Shown: positions 18,052 to 28,674, counted from the first letter of the stretch. The stretch is DNA of 64,000 nucleotides from Lichenibacterium minor (GCF_004137685.1 NZ_QYBB01000002.1:248001-312000); one strand, 5' to 3'. Numbers and translations: made by a program. The notes: a model not told the origin generated them from the sequence alone.

Positions 18052-19620
18052 ATGGCACAGTTCGATCTCAACGATGACAGCTTGGTCGTCATCGTCGGCT
18101 CGGGGGCGGGCGGCGGCACGCTCGGCAACGAGCTCGCCCAGAAGGGCATCAAGACCGTCATCCTGGAAGCCGGCTCGCGCAACGAGACGTCGGACTTCGT
18201 CAACGACGAGTGGGAAAGCTTCGCCCAGCTCGCCTGGACCGACATGCGCACCACTTCGGGCTCGTGGCGGGTCGCGCGCGACTTCGCCAACCTGCCGGCG
18301 TGGATCGTGAAGTCGGTGGGCGGCTCCACCGTCCACTGGGCCGGCGCTTCCCTGCGCTTCGAGCCGCACGAGTTCCAGATCAAGTCGACCTACGGCGGCC
18401 TCGACGGCGCCAACCTGCTCGACTGGCCCATCACCCGCGCCGAACTCGACCCCTGGTACGAGAAGGCCGAGCACAAGATGGGCGTCACCCGGACCAACGG
18501 CATCCCCGGGCTGCCCGGCAACAACAACTTCAAGGTGATGGAAGCCGGCGCCCGCAAGCTCGGCTACAAGGAGGTCCACACCGGCCGCATGGCCATCAAC
18601 TCGCAGCCGCGCGACGGCCGCGGCTCCTGCCAGCAGATCGGCTTCTGCTTCCAGGGCTGCAAGTCCGGCGCCAAATGGTCCACCCTCGTGTCGGAGATCC
18701 CCAAGGGCGAGGCCACCGGCAACCTCGAAGTCCGGCCCGATTCCCACGTGCTGAAGATCGAGCACGACCAGACCGGCAAGGTGACGGGCGTGGTCTACGT
18801 CGACGGCGAGGGCAAGACGCAGCGCCAGAAGGCCCGCGTCGTCGCCGTGGCGGGCAATTCCATCGAAAGCCCGCGGCTGCTGCTCAACAGCGCCTCCTCC
18901 ATGTACCCGGACGGGCTCGCCAACTCCTCCGGCCAGGTGGGCCGCAACTACCTCCGCCACATGACGGGCTCGGTCTACGGCATCTTCGAGAAGCCGGTCC
19001 ACATGTACCGTGGCACCACCATGGCGGGCATCATCCGCGACGAGGCGGTCCACGACCCGAAGCGCGGCTTCATGGGCGGCTACGAGATGGAAACCATCTC
19101 GCTCGGCATCCCCTTCATGGCCGCCTTCCTCAATCCCGGCGCCTGGGGCCGCACCTTCACGGCCTCCATGGAGGCCTATCCCCGGATGGCCGGCATGTGG
19201 CTCATCGGCGAGGACATGCCGCAGGAAACGAACCGCATCACGCTCGACCCCGTCGCCAAGGACAAGCATGGCATGCCCGTGGCCTCCGTCCACTACGACG
19301 ACCACCCGAACGACGTGGCGATGCGGGACCACGCCTACCGGCAGGGCGCCGCCATCTACCAGGCGGTCGGCGCCACCGTGACGCTGCCCACCACGCCCTA
19401 TCCCTCGACCCACAACATGGGCACGAACCGGATGAGCGAGAAGCCGCGCGACGGCGTGCTGAACAAGTTCGGCCAGACGCACGACATCAAGAACCTGTTC
19501 GTGTCCGACGGCTCGCAGTTCACCTCCGGCGCGGCCTGCAATCCGACGCTCACCATCGTGTCCCTGGCGATCCGGCAGGCCGACCACATCGCGACCCGCA
19601 TGCAGAGCCGCGACATCTGA
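18052..19620 (+). CDS. GMC-family oxidoreductase, large subunit
   Basis: A 522-residue FAD enzyme. The nucleotide fold is V-V-I-V-G-S-G-A-G-G-G near residue 12-22. The middle has V-G-G-S-T-V-H-W-A-G, and the C-terminal active-site region holds T-H-N-M-G-T-N-R-M and C-N-P-T-L-T-I-V. These match the gluconate/sorbitol/fructose dehydrogenase branch of GMC enzymes, which oxidise an alcohol or sugar in the periplasm and pass electrons to cytochrome c or quinone. It lacks a signal peptide, so export with the preceding Tat subunit is expected. C-x6-C-x3-C in RGSCQQIGFCFQGC may bind metal; the substrate is unknown. Confidence 0.88.
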   Translation: MAQFDLNDDSLVVIVGSGAGGGTLGNELAQKGIKTVILEAGSRNETSDFVNDEWESFAQLAWTDMRTTSGSWRVARDFANLPAWIVKSVGGSTVHWAGASLRFEPHEFQIKSTYGGLDGANLLDWPITRAELDPWYEKAEHKMGVTRTNGIPGLPGNNNFKVMEAGARKLGYKEVHTGRMAINSQPRDGRGSCQQIGFCFQGCKSGAKWSTLVSEIPKGEATGNLEVRPDSHVLKIEHDQTGKVTGVVYVDGEGKTQRQKARVVAVAGNSIESPRLLLNSASSMYPDGLANSSGQVGRNYLRHMTGSVYGIFEKPVHMYRGTTMAGIIRDEAVHDPKRGFMGGYEMETISLGIPFMAAFLNPGAWGRTFTASMEAYPRMAGMWLIGEDMPQETNRITLDPVAKDKHGMPVASVHYDDHPNDVAMRDHAYRQGAAIYQAVGATVTLPTTPYPSTHNMGTNRMSEKPRDGVLNKFGQTHDIKNLFVSDGSQFTSGAACNPTLTIVSLAIRQADHIATRMQSRDI

Positions 19621-19632
19621 GGGAGACGGACC

Positions 19633-20004
19633 ATGCCGAAGCTCGCCACCCTCGCGGCTCTGCCGCTGATCCTCGCCGGGGCCGCCCTGGCCTGCCCGCT
19701 CCACGCCGCGACCCTCCGGGGCCCGGTGGTGATGGCCGACAATGCCGCGACCTCGACGCCGACGCCGCCGGCGGGAGACCCCACCAAGAAGACCGACTCG
19801 GTGGCCTTTCCCAACAGCCCCAACGGGTCCCCGGCGGCCTCCGACAAGGGCGCGCCGGTGGTCACCGACCGCGCGGCCTGCACGGGCGGGACCGGGGCCA
19901 CGGCCACCTGTGCCGACAGCCCCCGGCCGTCGGGCAAAGCCGACACCAGCGACGTCAGGATCGCCACGCCGACGACCGTGGACGGCACCGCGCCGAAGAA
20001 CTGA
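19633..20004 (+). CDS. Secreted low-complexity protein, third gene of the GMC cluster
   Basis: A 123-residue protein with a Sec-type signal (about 1-25, ending L-H-A-A). A Pro/Thr/Ser/Ala-rich mature region follows, containing D-P-T-K-K-T-D-S-V-A-F-P-N-S-P-N-G-S-P. Two Cys in ACTGGTGATATC may form a disulfide. No haem motif is present, so it is not the cytochrome subunit. The start lies 12 bases after the GMC stop, so it is almost certainly in the same transcript. I do not recognise a family; an extracytoplasmic accessory role is an inference from position. Confidence 0.65.
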   Translation: MPKLATLAALPLILAGAALACPLHAATLRGPVVMADNAATSTPTPPAGDPTKKTDSVAFPNSPNGSPAASDKGAPVVTDRAACTGGTGATATCADSPRPSGKADTSDVRIATPTTVDGTAPKN

Positions 20005-20011
20005 CGCCGTT

Positions 20012-20039
20012 CGGCACCGGTGGCTCACCGTCGGTGCCG
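20012..20039 (+). terminator. Hairpin ending the GMC operon
   Basis: CGGCACCG (20012-20019) and CGGTGCCG (20032-20039) form an 8-bp stem with a 12-base loop that can pair further (GTG/CAC). It starts 8 bases after the stop. No T-run follows. Confidence 0.45.
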
Positions 20040-20407
20040 GGCGGCATGGCACCGGCGGTCGAAGGCCTCGACCGCCGGGGATCGCGGACGCACGCCGCTC
20101 CCTCGTGGCGCCACGCGTCCGACGGCGGCCTGGACTGACCCTGTCTCCCCTCCCCTACCCTGGGGGAGGCCTGCCGAGCGGCGTCGTCCTTCGGCAGGCT
20201 CAGGGTGCGGGGATGCGGGTGCTCCGACGCAGGGGCGTTTCGCACGGTGCGTCCCTCGACGCGGCCTCGCGGGCCTGCTCGGGATGAGAAACAGCCGGCC
20301 CTGGTGTGGGATGCGTCAGCGTGCCCGTAGCACCTCAGGAGCGGCGCCCAGCGCGGGCCCCCCGCGCCGCAGGCGGGGAAGGCGGACCCGCACCGCCGGG
20401 AGCGAGG
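20040..20407. other. Intergenic spacer, no gene seen
   Basis: GC-rich, about 370 bases. It has a CTCCCCTACCCTGGGGGAG inverted repeat near 20150-20170 that resembles the intergenic repeats at 23466 and 27113. No ribosome-binding site or promoter is convincing. Confidence 0.45.
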
Positions 20408-20935
20408 TCACACCCGCGAGACTGCGGCGGTGGGCAGGGTGCGCGCCGGGCGAGCCCTGCGGACCACGTCGGCGAAGCTCGCGCAGGGGGCGCCCGCGAG
20501 CCGATCGCGCGGCAGGATGACGCCCGCCACGGGCGCGAGGGCGGGGAACCAGCGCGTCAGCAGGCTCGCGGGCTGCTCGCGCAGCAGCAGCGCGCGCCCG
20601 GCTTCCAGCCCGCCCTCGAGCGCGCGGGCAGCCTCCTCGCCGAACAGGCGCGACGGCACGGTGCCGGCCTTGACGACGAAGATCCAAGGCGAGCGGGCGC
20701 CCGCGACGCCCCGGGCCAGGGCGGCCGGGAAATCGCGTTCCTCGACGAACTGGCAGCCGGCCTCGTCGGCGATGTCGGCCAGGGACGCGGCCTCGCCCAC
20801 CTGAAGCAGCGTCACGTCCCGCACCACGCCCTCCACCGTCGCGGGCACGAGGGCCGCCAAGGTCCGCAGGAGGGCGCCCGGCCGGCCGTTCGCATCCGCG
20901 GCGGCGGGAAGTGGGACGACGATGGTGGACAACAT
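20408..20935 (-). CDS. Glycosyltransferase family 2-like protein (short)
   Basis: A 175-residue cytoplasmic protein that opens M-L-S-T-I-V-V-P-L-P, as GT-A glycosyltransferases do. It has an acidic turn in G-V-V-R-D-V-T-L and the middle segment SPWIFVVKAGTVPSR in the position of a DxD or acceptor loop. The DxD motif itself is not seen and the chain is shorter than a normal GT2 (about 230 or more), so the enzyme may be degenerate. Rhizobial genomes carry such proteins near housekeeping genes, but I cannot assign a substrate. It follows parB on the same strand, 165 bases away. Confidence 0.5.
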   Translation of the reverse strand: MLSTIVVPLPAAADANGRPGALLRTLAALVPATVEGVVRDVTLLQVGEAASLADIADEAGCQFVEERDFPAALARGVAGARSPWIFVVKAGTVPSRLFGEEAARALEGGLEAGRALLLREQPASLLTRWFPALAPVAGVILPRDRLAGAPCASFADVVRRARPARTLPTAAVSRV

Positions 20936-21100
20936 GGGGGACGATTACCACGGCGGTTTCCGGCCGCAAAAGGCATCGTCGGCCCGGCGCTGCATCAATT
21001 ATCGGCAACGCTCCGGCCCTGACCGCGCCGACGGGCCGCCATCGCGGCCCCTCGGGACGTCGCCGTCACTCCGGCCGAAGGGCCCTACGCGAAGGCTCGA

Positions 21101-21988
21101 TCAGCGCGTCAACTGCCGGCACAGGCTTTCCAGCTCGTCGTGCGTCTCGTAGCGGATGCGGATCTCGCCCCCGGCCCCGCGGGTGTCGATCTCGACGCCG
21201 AGACCGAGCGCCGCCGCGATGCGCTTCGACAGCGCCCTGGTCTCCTCGCCGTGCGGGGCCCTCTTGGGCTTCGCCACGTCGGCGGGAAGCGGTACCGGCC
21301 GTTGATGCGCCTGCGCGAGTTTCTCGACTTCCCGCACGTTGAGGCCGCGGGCCACGACCCGCTTCGCCACAGGCTCCGGATCGTCGAACACCAGCAGCGC
21401 CCGTGCGTGGCCGGCCGACAGCGACCCGTCGACCACCATGGCTTCGACACTGCCCGGCAGCTTCAACAGCCGGATCATGTTGGCGACGTGGCTGCGGCTC
21501 TTGCCGATGATGCGCGCGAGGTCGGTCTGCGAATAGCCGAACTCGCGCGCCAGCCTCTCGTAGCCGCGCGCCTCCTCGATCGGGTTGAGATCGGCGCGCT
21601 GGACGTTCTCGATGATGGCGAGCTCGAGGGCGCCCTTGTCGTCGACCTCGACGATGACGACCGGGACCTCGTCGAGCCCCGCGGCGCCCGCGGCGCGCCA
21701 CCGGCGTTCGCCCGCGATGATCTCGTAGGCACCGGCGCGCCCCGGCGCCGGCCGCACCACGATAGGCTGGATGATGCCCTTCTCGCGGATGGAGTTCGAC
21801 AGGTCCGTCAGGTCCTCGTCGACAAAGGTGCGGCGCGGGTTGTTGGGGTTGGGGCGGACGTCGGCGTGGCGCACCCGGCGCCGGTCGCGCGCCTCGGGGG
21901 CGGGGGACGTCGGCATCTGCGCCGACGAATCCGCGATCAGCGCCGCGAGTCCCCGCCCGAGGCGCGAGCGCCCCCCCTCCTCCGCCAT
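21101..21988 (-). CDS. parB: Chromosome-partitioning protein ParB
   Basis: A 295-residue CTP-dependent DNA clamp that loads at parS and spreads to organise the origin for segregation and SMC loading. Visible parts are an N-terminal R-L-G-R-G-L-A-A-L-I (the ParA-stimulating Arg region) and the ParB/Srx core with I-I-A-G-E-R-R-W-R-A-A (the GERRxRA CTP-binding box). Next come the E-N-V-Q-R-A-D-L-N-P segment and the helix-turn-helix with K-S-R-S-H-V-A-N, then a C-terminal dimer domain. ATG at 21988 has AAGGGA upstream; a GTG at 22006 overlapping the parA stop is the alternative. It is coupled to parA. Confidence 0.95.
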   Translation of the reverse strand: MAEEGGRSRLGRGLAALIADSSAQMPTSPAPEARDRRRVRHADVRPNPNNPRRTFVDEDLTDLSNSIREKGIIQPIVVRPAPGRAGAYEIIAGERRWRAAGAAGLDEVPVVIVEVDDKGALELAIIENVQRADLNPIEEARGYERLAREFGYSQTDLARIIGKSRSHVANMIRLLKLPGSVEAMVVDGSLSAGHARALLVFDDPEPVAKRVVARGLNVREVEKLAQAHQRPVPLPADVAKPKRAPHGEETRALSKRIAAALGLGVEIDTRGAGGEIRIRYETHDELESLCRQLTR

Positions 21989-22002
21989 CGAAGCGATTCC
22001 CT

Positions 22003-22806
22003 TCACGCCGCCAGCCTCCGTTCGCGCTGGATGACCTCGGAGGCGAGCCGCAGGTAGGCCTGGGAGCCCGCGCATTTGAGGTCGTAGAGCAGCACCGGCT
22101 TGCCGTGCGAGGGCGCCTCCGACACGCGCACGTTGCGCGGGATGACGGTCTCGTAGACCTTGTCGCCCATGATCTCGCGGACGTCCGCCACCACCTGGGT
22201 GGCGAGGTTGTTGCGGGGGTCGAACATGGTCAGCAGGATGCCGTGGATCGACAGGCCGGGGTTGAGGTTGGCCCGCACCTGCTCGACCGTGGCGAGGAGC
22301 TGGGACAGGCCCTCCAGCGCGAAGAACTCGCATTGCAGCGGCACCAGCACGCTGGACGCCGCCGCCATGGCGTTGATGGTGAGCAGGTTCAGCGACGGCG
22401 GGCAGTCCACCAGCACGTAGGTGAAGCGCTGCCCGTCCTCGGTGTCGGCGAGGCGACGCAGGGCGTCGCGCAGCTTGAAGGCGCGGTCCTTGTGGTCGGC
22501 GATCTCGAGGTCGAGGCCGAGCAGGTCCATGGTGGAGGGCGCGATCCACAGGTTCGGCACGTTGGTGGCGCGGCAGGCCTCGGCCAGGGAATGGTCTCCC
22601 GTCAGCGCGCCGTAGGTCGAGACGGCGCGGTCGCGGCGCTCGACGCCGAGGCCCGTCGAGGCATTGCCCTGCGGGTCGAGGTCGATCAGCAGGACGCGTT
22701 CGCCGACGGCCGCCAGCGCGGTGCCGAGGTTGATGGCCGTCGTTGTCTTGCCGACGCCGCCCTTCTGGTTGGCCAGGACCAGGACGCGCGCGGGAAGATC
22801 ACTCAT
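22003..22806 (-). CDS. parA: Chromosome-partitioning ATPase ParA
   Basis: A 267-residue deviant-Walker ATPase that forms a nucleoid-bound gradient and pulls ParB-parS complexes apart. The P-loop K-G-G-V-G-K-T-T is at about 15-22 with the signature Lys. Switch I is in D-L-D-P-Q-G-N-A-S-T-G, and Walker B in Y-V-L-V-D-C-P-P. The start at 22806 lies inside the end of rsmG (8-base overlap) and the stop touches parB. The order rsmG-parA-parB after mnmG is the usual one near bacterial origins. Confidence 0.96.
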   Translation of the reverse strand: MSDLPARVLVLANQKGGVGKTTTAINLGTALAAVGERVLLIDLDPQGNASTGLGVERRDRAVSTYGALTGDHSLAEACRATNVPNLWIAPSTMDLLGLDLEIADHKDRAFKLRDALRRLADTEDGQRFTYVLVDCPPSLNLLTINAMAAASSVLVPLQCEFFALEGLSQLLATVEQVRANLNPGLSIHGILLTMFDPRNNLATQVVADVREIMGDKVYETVIPRNVRVSEAPSHGKPVLLYDLKCAGSQAYLRLASEVIQRERRLAA

Positions 22807-23446
22807 GGCTCGGGCCTTTCGGGGGGGCGGCGCGCCGCACCACGAGGATGCGGCCGTCGGGCGAGGTGACGCTCGGCAGCAGGCGGGCCTCGTAGCCCGG
22901 CGCGAGACCGGGCTCGTCGCCGATCTCGGCCCGGCTCTTGAGGAACACGGCCGTGGTCCCACCGTCGATGAGGACCTTGCCCATTTCGAGCAGGTCGGGC
23001 AAGGGCGCCAGCGCCCGCGCGGTGAGGACTTCGACGGATTCCAGCCCCGGCAGCACGTCGGCGATGCGTGCGTTGTGGACCGTGGCGGGCGCGCCACAGG
23101 CGCGCGCGACCTCACGCAGGAAGGCGCATTTGCGCGCGTTGGCCTCGACGAGGTCGACGTGGGCTCCCGGCCGGCCGGCCAGCAGGATGGCGACGACGAG
23201 GCCCGGGAAGCCCGCGCCCGAGCCGATGTCGGCCCAGCGCAGGGCGTCCGGCATCAGCGGCAGGATCTGCGCCGAGTCGGCGAGGTGGCGGGTCCACACC
23301 TCCGGCAGCGTCGTCGGCGACACGAGGTTCTTGATGCGCTGCCACCGCTCGAGGAGCTCGGCGTAGACGGCGAAGCGCTCCTCCGTTTCACGTGGAACGG
23401 GGACGAGGGCGAGGGCGCGGCGGCGATCGTCGGTGATGGCGGGCAA
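22799..23446 (-). CDS. rsmG: 16S rRNA (guanine-527 N7) methyltransferase
   Basis: A 215-residue SAM-dependent enzyme that methylates G527 of 16S rRNA; loss gives low-level streptomycin resistance. The SAM site is A-D-I-G-S-G-A-G-F-P-G, the family version of the GxGxG motif. R-H-L-A-D-S precedes it, and L-V-E-A-N-A-R-K-C-A-F-L-R-E follows in the ribose-binding strand. Length fits. A parS-like palindrome lies inside the 5' part of the gene. It sits 163 bases after mnmG on the same strand, the standard gidA-gidB pair. Confidence 0.95.
   Translation of the reverse strand: MPAITDDRRRALALVPVPRETEERFAVYAELLERWQRIKNLVSPTTLPEVWTRHLADSAQILPLMPDALRWADIGSGAGFPGLVVAILLAGRPGAHVDLVEANARKCAFLREVARACGAPATVHNARIADVLPGLESVEVLTARALAPLPDLLEMGKVLIDGGTTAVFLKSRAEIGDEPGLAPGYEARLLPSVTSPDGRILVVRRAAPPKGPSHE
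23384..23399. other. parS-like site inside rsmG
   Basis: CGTTTCACGTGGAACG. The inner GTTTCACGTGGAAC equals the core of the widely conserved parS palindrome read on one strand (canonical TGTTTCACGTGAAACA or TGTTTCACGTGGAACA). The two outermost bases differ from the consensus. It lies about 0.6 kb upstream of parA. Confidence 0.75.
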
Positions 23447-23465
23447 GGGGAACCGATGGTGAGCC

Positions 23466-23486
23466 CTTCTCCCCTCCGGGGAGAAG
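23466..23486. repeat. Intergenic palindromic repeat, family A
   Basis: CTTCTCCCC-TCC-GGGGAGAAG is a perfect 9-bp stem with a 3-base loop, followed by GTGGCGCTGGGCGCCGGAGGAGGGG. Related structures lie at 27113-27156 and 42449-42575. It sits between mnmG and rsmG without a T-run. Confidence 0.65.
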
Positions 23487-23609
23487 GTGGCGCTGGGCGC
23501 CGGAGGAGGGGCACGGGGCGGCGCCCGTCGAACGTCCCGCCGGCCGGCCCGAAAGGCCGCCTCGTCCGACGGGAGGGTGAAGCGGCGGACGGCGGCGGGC
23601 CGGCTGAAG

Positions 23610-25499
<1,890 letters not shown>

Positions 25500-25528
25500 G
25501 GGACGGGCCAGGTTGGACGGGAACCCGA

Positions 25529-25557
25529 CCTATAGGCGTGCCGGCGCTCCGGGTCGA
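25529..25557 (-). promoter_or_regulatory. Candidate promoter of mnmG
   Basis: Read on the minus strand: TCGACC (25557-25552), 17 bases, TATAGG (25534-25529). The start would be near 25522, about 23 bases before the mnmG ATG. A parS-like site abuts the -35 side, so ParB could influence it. The remainder of 25576-25799 shows nothing clear. Confidence 0.45.
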
Positions 25558-25559
25558 TG

Positions 25560-25575
25560 TGTTTCACGTGGAACG
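25560..25575. other. parS-like site upstream of mnmG
   Basis: TGTTTCACGTGGAACG matches the reverse complement of the Bacillus-type parS (TGTTTCACGTGGAACA) in 15 of 16 bases. It lies between mnmE and mnmG, 2.8 kb from parA. This is the best match to the classic form in the window. Confidence 0.85.
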
Positions 25576-25799
25576 GGCCGGCCTCGCGACGGCGTGGCAC
25601 GTCCGGGTGCGTCGCCTCGGGGGCGCGGCGGGATCCGGCCCGCGACAGGGAGGGCGCGACGTCGGGCGGCTCCCCCAACGGACCGGCCGGATCCCGCACC
25701 TCCGCTTCGCCCCGCCCGGCACCACGCCGTCGAGGACGCGGCGCCCTGCCCCGCGCCCGCCGGGCTCCCTGCCGATCCCGAACCCGATCCCGAGCCCGG

Positions 25800-27104
25800 T
25801 CATTTGCCGATGCAGAACCGCGCGAAGATGGCGCCCAGCACGTCCTCGGTGCCGATCTGCCCGACGAGCCCGGCGAGGGCCGCGACGGCGCCGCGAAGGT
25901 CCTCCGCCACGAGCTCGAAGTCGCGGGCGCCTCGCTCCGCCCCGATCCGCACGAGGCTGGCCTGTGCGGCATTGAGGGCCGTCCGGTGCCGCAGCCGCGT
26001 CACGACGGCGCCTTCCCCGTCGACCAGCGCGTCGGCGGCGAAGCGTTCGAGGGCCGCCACGAGCCCGTCGAGTCCGGAGCCGGTCAGCGCCGAGACGGTG
26101 TGGTCGCCACCCTGCCCCGCGCCCAGGTCGGACTTGGTCGCCACGGTCCAGACCGTGCCGGCGGTTGCGACGTCGGGCGCCGCCGGCCGGTCGGCGGGGT
26201 GGAGCCAGAGCACGAGGTCCGCCGAGGCCGCGCGCGCCCGGGCCCTCGCGATGCCCTCGCGCTCCACCGCATCGTCGGTGTCGCGCAGCCCGGCCGTGTC
26301 GATGAGCTGCACCGGATAGCCGCCGAGTTCGAGATCGACCGTCAGGGGGTCGCGCGTGGTGCCGGCCTGGGCCGACACGATCGCGACCTCCCGGCCGGCG
26401 AGCGCGTTGAGCAGCGTCGACTTCCCGGCGTTGGGCGGCCCCGCGATGGCGACCGCAAGGCCGTCGCGCAGCCGCAGGCCCCGGCCCTCGCGGTCGAGCT
26501 CGGCCGCGATGCGTCGGGAGACGCCCGCGACCAGCGCCTCCAGCTCGGCCTCGAAGGCGGCCACCAGCGCATCCTCGTCGGCGAAGTCGATGGCGCCTTC
26601 GGCCAGGGCCAGGGCGGCAAGCAGGTCCTCGCGCAGGATTTCGACCCAGCGCCCGAGCGCGCCGTCGAGCTGGCGCAGGGCCTGGCGGCGCTGCGCCTCG
26701 GTCTGCGCGTCGATGAGGTCGGCCAGGCCCTCGACGGCGCCGAGGTCGAGCTTGCCGTTGAGGAAGGCGCGGCGGGTGAACTCGCCGGGCTCGGCGGGGC
26801 GGCAACCGGGGACGGCGGCGAGGGCCCTCAGCACGGCCGCCACCACGGCGCGGCCGCCATGGAGCTGGAACTCGGCCGAGTCCTCTCCGGTGAACGACGC
26901 CGGGCCGGGAAACCACAGGACGAGCGCGCGGTCGAGCACGGTGTCGTCGTGGCGCAGCGCGGCCAGGGTGGCCTGGCGCGGCGCGGGGACGCGGCCGGCG
27001 ATGCGGGCCACGGCGTCGCGGGTCACCGGGCCGGAGATGCGGACCACCGCGACGGCGGAGCGCCCTGCCCCGCTGGCGGGCGCGAAGATGGTGTCGAGCT
27101 GCAC
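25800..27104 (-). CDS. mnmE: tRNA modification GTPase MnmE
   Basis: A 434-residue G protein, partner of MnmG. The N-terminal folate-binding domain opens D-T-I-F-A-P-A-S-G. The helical domain is interrupted by a G domain with G1 G-P-P-N-A-G-K-S-T, G3 D-T-A-G-L-R-D, and T-K-S-D in the NKxD position. The C-terminus is F-C-I-G-K, holding the conserved CxGK motif with the Cys needed for modification. Length is close to the usual 440-455. It lies between rho and mnmG on the same strand, with its own leader. Confidence 0.96.
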   Translation of the reverse strand: MQLDTIFAPASGAGRSAVAVVRISGPVTRDAVARIAGRVPAPRQATLAALRHDDTVLDRALVLWFPGPASFTGEDSAEFQLHGGRAVVAAVLRALAAVPGCRPAEPGEFTRRAFLNGKLDLGAVEGLADLIDAQTEAQRRQALRQLDGALGRWVEILREDLLAALALAEGAIDFADEDALVAAFEAELEALVAGVSRRIAAELDREGRGLRLRDGLAVAIAGPPNAGKSTLLNALAGREVAIVSAQAGTTRDPLTVDLELGGYPVQLIDTAGLRDTDDAVEREGIARARARAASADLVLWLHPADRPAAPDVATAGTVWTVATKSDLGAGQGGDHTVSALTGSGLDGLVAALERFAADALVDGEGAVVTRLRHRTALNAAQASLVRIGAERGARDFELVAEDLRGAVAALAGLVGQIGTEDVLGAIFARFCIGK

Positions 27105-27112
27105 GTCGCCGG

Positions 27113-27156
27113 CCTTCTCCCGGCGCGTTCCCGTCCCTCGCCGGGGCGGGAGAAGG
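27113..27156. repeat. Intergenic palindromic repeat, family A
   Basis: CCTTCTCCCG (27113-27122) pairs with CGGGAGAAGG (27147-27156) across 24 bases. Like the copy at 23466, GAGAAGG is followed by CG.C...GGCGCCGGGTCGGATGGGGGG, a degenerate common tail. It lies between rho and mnmE. Confidence 0.6.
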
Positions 27157-27224
27157 CGACCCGATGGCGCCGGGTCGGATGGGGGGACGTCCGAGAGGCG
27201 CCGGGATCCCCTCGTCCGCGCGGC

Positions 27225-27259
27225 CGGTCGCCCTTCCCCGTCGTGGGAAAGGGCGACCG
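27225..27259 (-). terminator. Strong hairpin just after rho
   Basis: On the minus strand an arm of 14-15 bases (CGGTCGCCC.TT.CCC against its complement, one bulged base) encloses a short loop, starting 5 bases after the rho stop codon. No T-run follows. It probably protects or ends the rho transcript. Confidence 0.5.
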
Positions 27260-27264
27260 CCCGA

Positions 27265-28533
27265 TCAGGTGTTCATCGAATCGAAGAAGGCCTGGTTGCC
27301 CTTCGGCGTTTCGCGCAGCTTGCCCATGAGGAACTCGATGCCGTCGACCGTGCCCATCGGGTTGAGGATGCGGCGCAGCACGTACATCTTCTTGAGCGTG
27401 TCGTTCGGGACCAGCAGCTCCTCCTTGCGGGTGCCGGAGCGCGTGATGTCGAGCGCCGGGTAGACCCGCTTGTCGGCGACCTTGCGGTCCAGGATGATCT
27501 CGGAATTGCCGGTGCCCTTGAACTCCTCGAAGATCACCTCGTCCATGCGCGAGCCGGTGTCGATCAGCGCCGTGGCGATGATGGTCAGCGAGCCGCCGCC
27601 CTCGATGTTGCGGGCCGCGCCGAAGAAGCGCTTCGGGCGCTGCAGCGCATTGGCATCGACGCCGCCCGTCAGCACCTTGCCGGAGGACGGCACGGTGGTG
27701 TTGTAGGCGCGGCCGAGGCGGGTGATCGAGTCGAGCAGGATCACCACGTCGCGGCCGTGCTCGACGAGGCGCTTGGCCTTCTCGATGACCATCTCGGCCA
27801 CCTGCACGTGGCGCGTCGCCGGCTCGTCGAAGGTCGAGGACACGACCTCGCCCTTCACCGAGCGCTTCATGTCGGTGACCTCCTCCGGACGCTCGTCGAT
27901 GAGCAGCACGATGAGGTAGCATTCCGGGTGGTTGGCGGTGACCGACTGGGCGATGTTCTGCAGCAGCACGGTCTTGCCGGTGCGCGGCGGCGCCACGATG
28001 AGGGCGCGCTGGCCCTTGCCGATCGGCGCCACGACGTCGATCACGCGGCTCGACATGTCCTTCCGGGCGCCGTCCTCGATCTCGAGCTTCAAGCGCTCCT
28101 CGGGGTAGAGGGGCGTCAGGTTGTCGAAGTTGACCTTGTGGCGCACCTTCTCGGGATCGTCGAAGTTGATCGTCGACACCTTCACGAGGCCAAAGTAGCG
28201 CTCGCCGTCCTTGGGCGCGCGGATCTGGCCTTCGACCGTGTCGCCGGTGCGCAGGCCGAAGCGGCGGATCTGCGAGGGCGAGATGTAGATGTCGTCCGGC
28301 CCGGCCAGGTAGTTGGCGTCGGGCGAGCGCAGGTAGCCGAAGCCGTCCTGCAGCACCTCCACGACGCCCTGGCCGATGATGTCGATCTCCTTGGCGGCGA
28401 GCTCCTTCAAGATGGCGAAGAGGAGCTCCTGCTTGCGCAGCAGCGAAGCGTTCTCGACCTCGTGCTCGTCGGCGAAGGCGAGGAGATCGGGGGGCGATTT
28501 GGACTTGAGGTCCTGGAGTTTGATCTCCGGCAT
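27265..28533 (-). CDS. rho: Transcription termination factor Rho
   Basis: A 422-residue hexameric RNA helicase that ends transcripts at Rho-dependent sites. The N-terminal helical domain begins [10 protein letters not shown], and the RNA-binding cold-shock-like domain has G-F-G-Y-L-R-S. The ATPase has Walker A A-P-P-R-T-G-K-T, Walker [12 protein letters not shown], and the R-P-E-E-V-T-D-M segment. The secondary RNA-binding Q-loop/R-loop region is intact. Length is typical for the class. It is followed by a hairpin and mnmE. The scarcity of T-runs after hairpins in this window fits heavy reliance on Rho. Confidence 0.97.
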   Translation of the reverse strand: MPEIKLQDLKSKSPPDLLAFADEHEVENASLLRKQELLFAILKELAAKEIDIIGQGVVEVLQDGFGYLRSPDANYLAGPDDIYISPSQIRRFGLRTGDTVEGQIRAPKDGERYFGLVKVSTINFDDPEKVRHKVNFDNLTPLYPEERLKLEIEDGARKDMSSRVIDVVAPIGKGQRALIVAPPRTGKTVLLQNIAQSVTANHPECYLIVLLIDERPEEVTDMKRSVKGEVVSSTFDEPATRHVQVAEMVIEKAKRLVEHGRDVVILLDSITRLGRAYNTTVPSSGKVLTGGVDANALQRPKRFFGAARNIEGGGSLTIIATALIDTGSRMDEVIFEEFKGTGNSEIILDRKVADKRVYPALDITRSGTRKEELLVPNDTLKKMYVLRRILNPMGTVDGIEFLMGKLRETPKGNQAFFDSMNT

Positions 28534-28674
28534 GGGGGGAGTGCGTCCTCGGAGGCGTGCCGCGCGGGCGGCCCTGCGGGGCAGCGGTCGCGGTCGGCGG
28601 GAATGATGGGGGGAAAGTGCGGGGCGCGAGGCGAGCGCCGGGCCGGCGGGCGGGGTGCCCGGCGGCCCGGTCGA

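Noticed and set aside
19633-20004. Cytochrome c subunit of the GMC complex
   Set aside because: No CxxCH haem motif is present.
17398-20052. An 884-codon open frame on the minus strand
   Set aside because: It is antisense to the Tat subunit and GMC genes, whose family motifs are clear on the plus strand.
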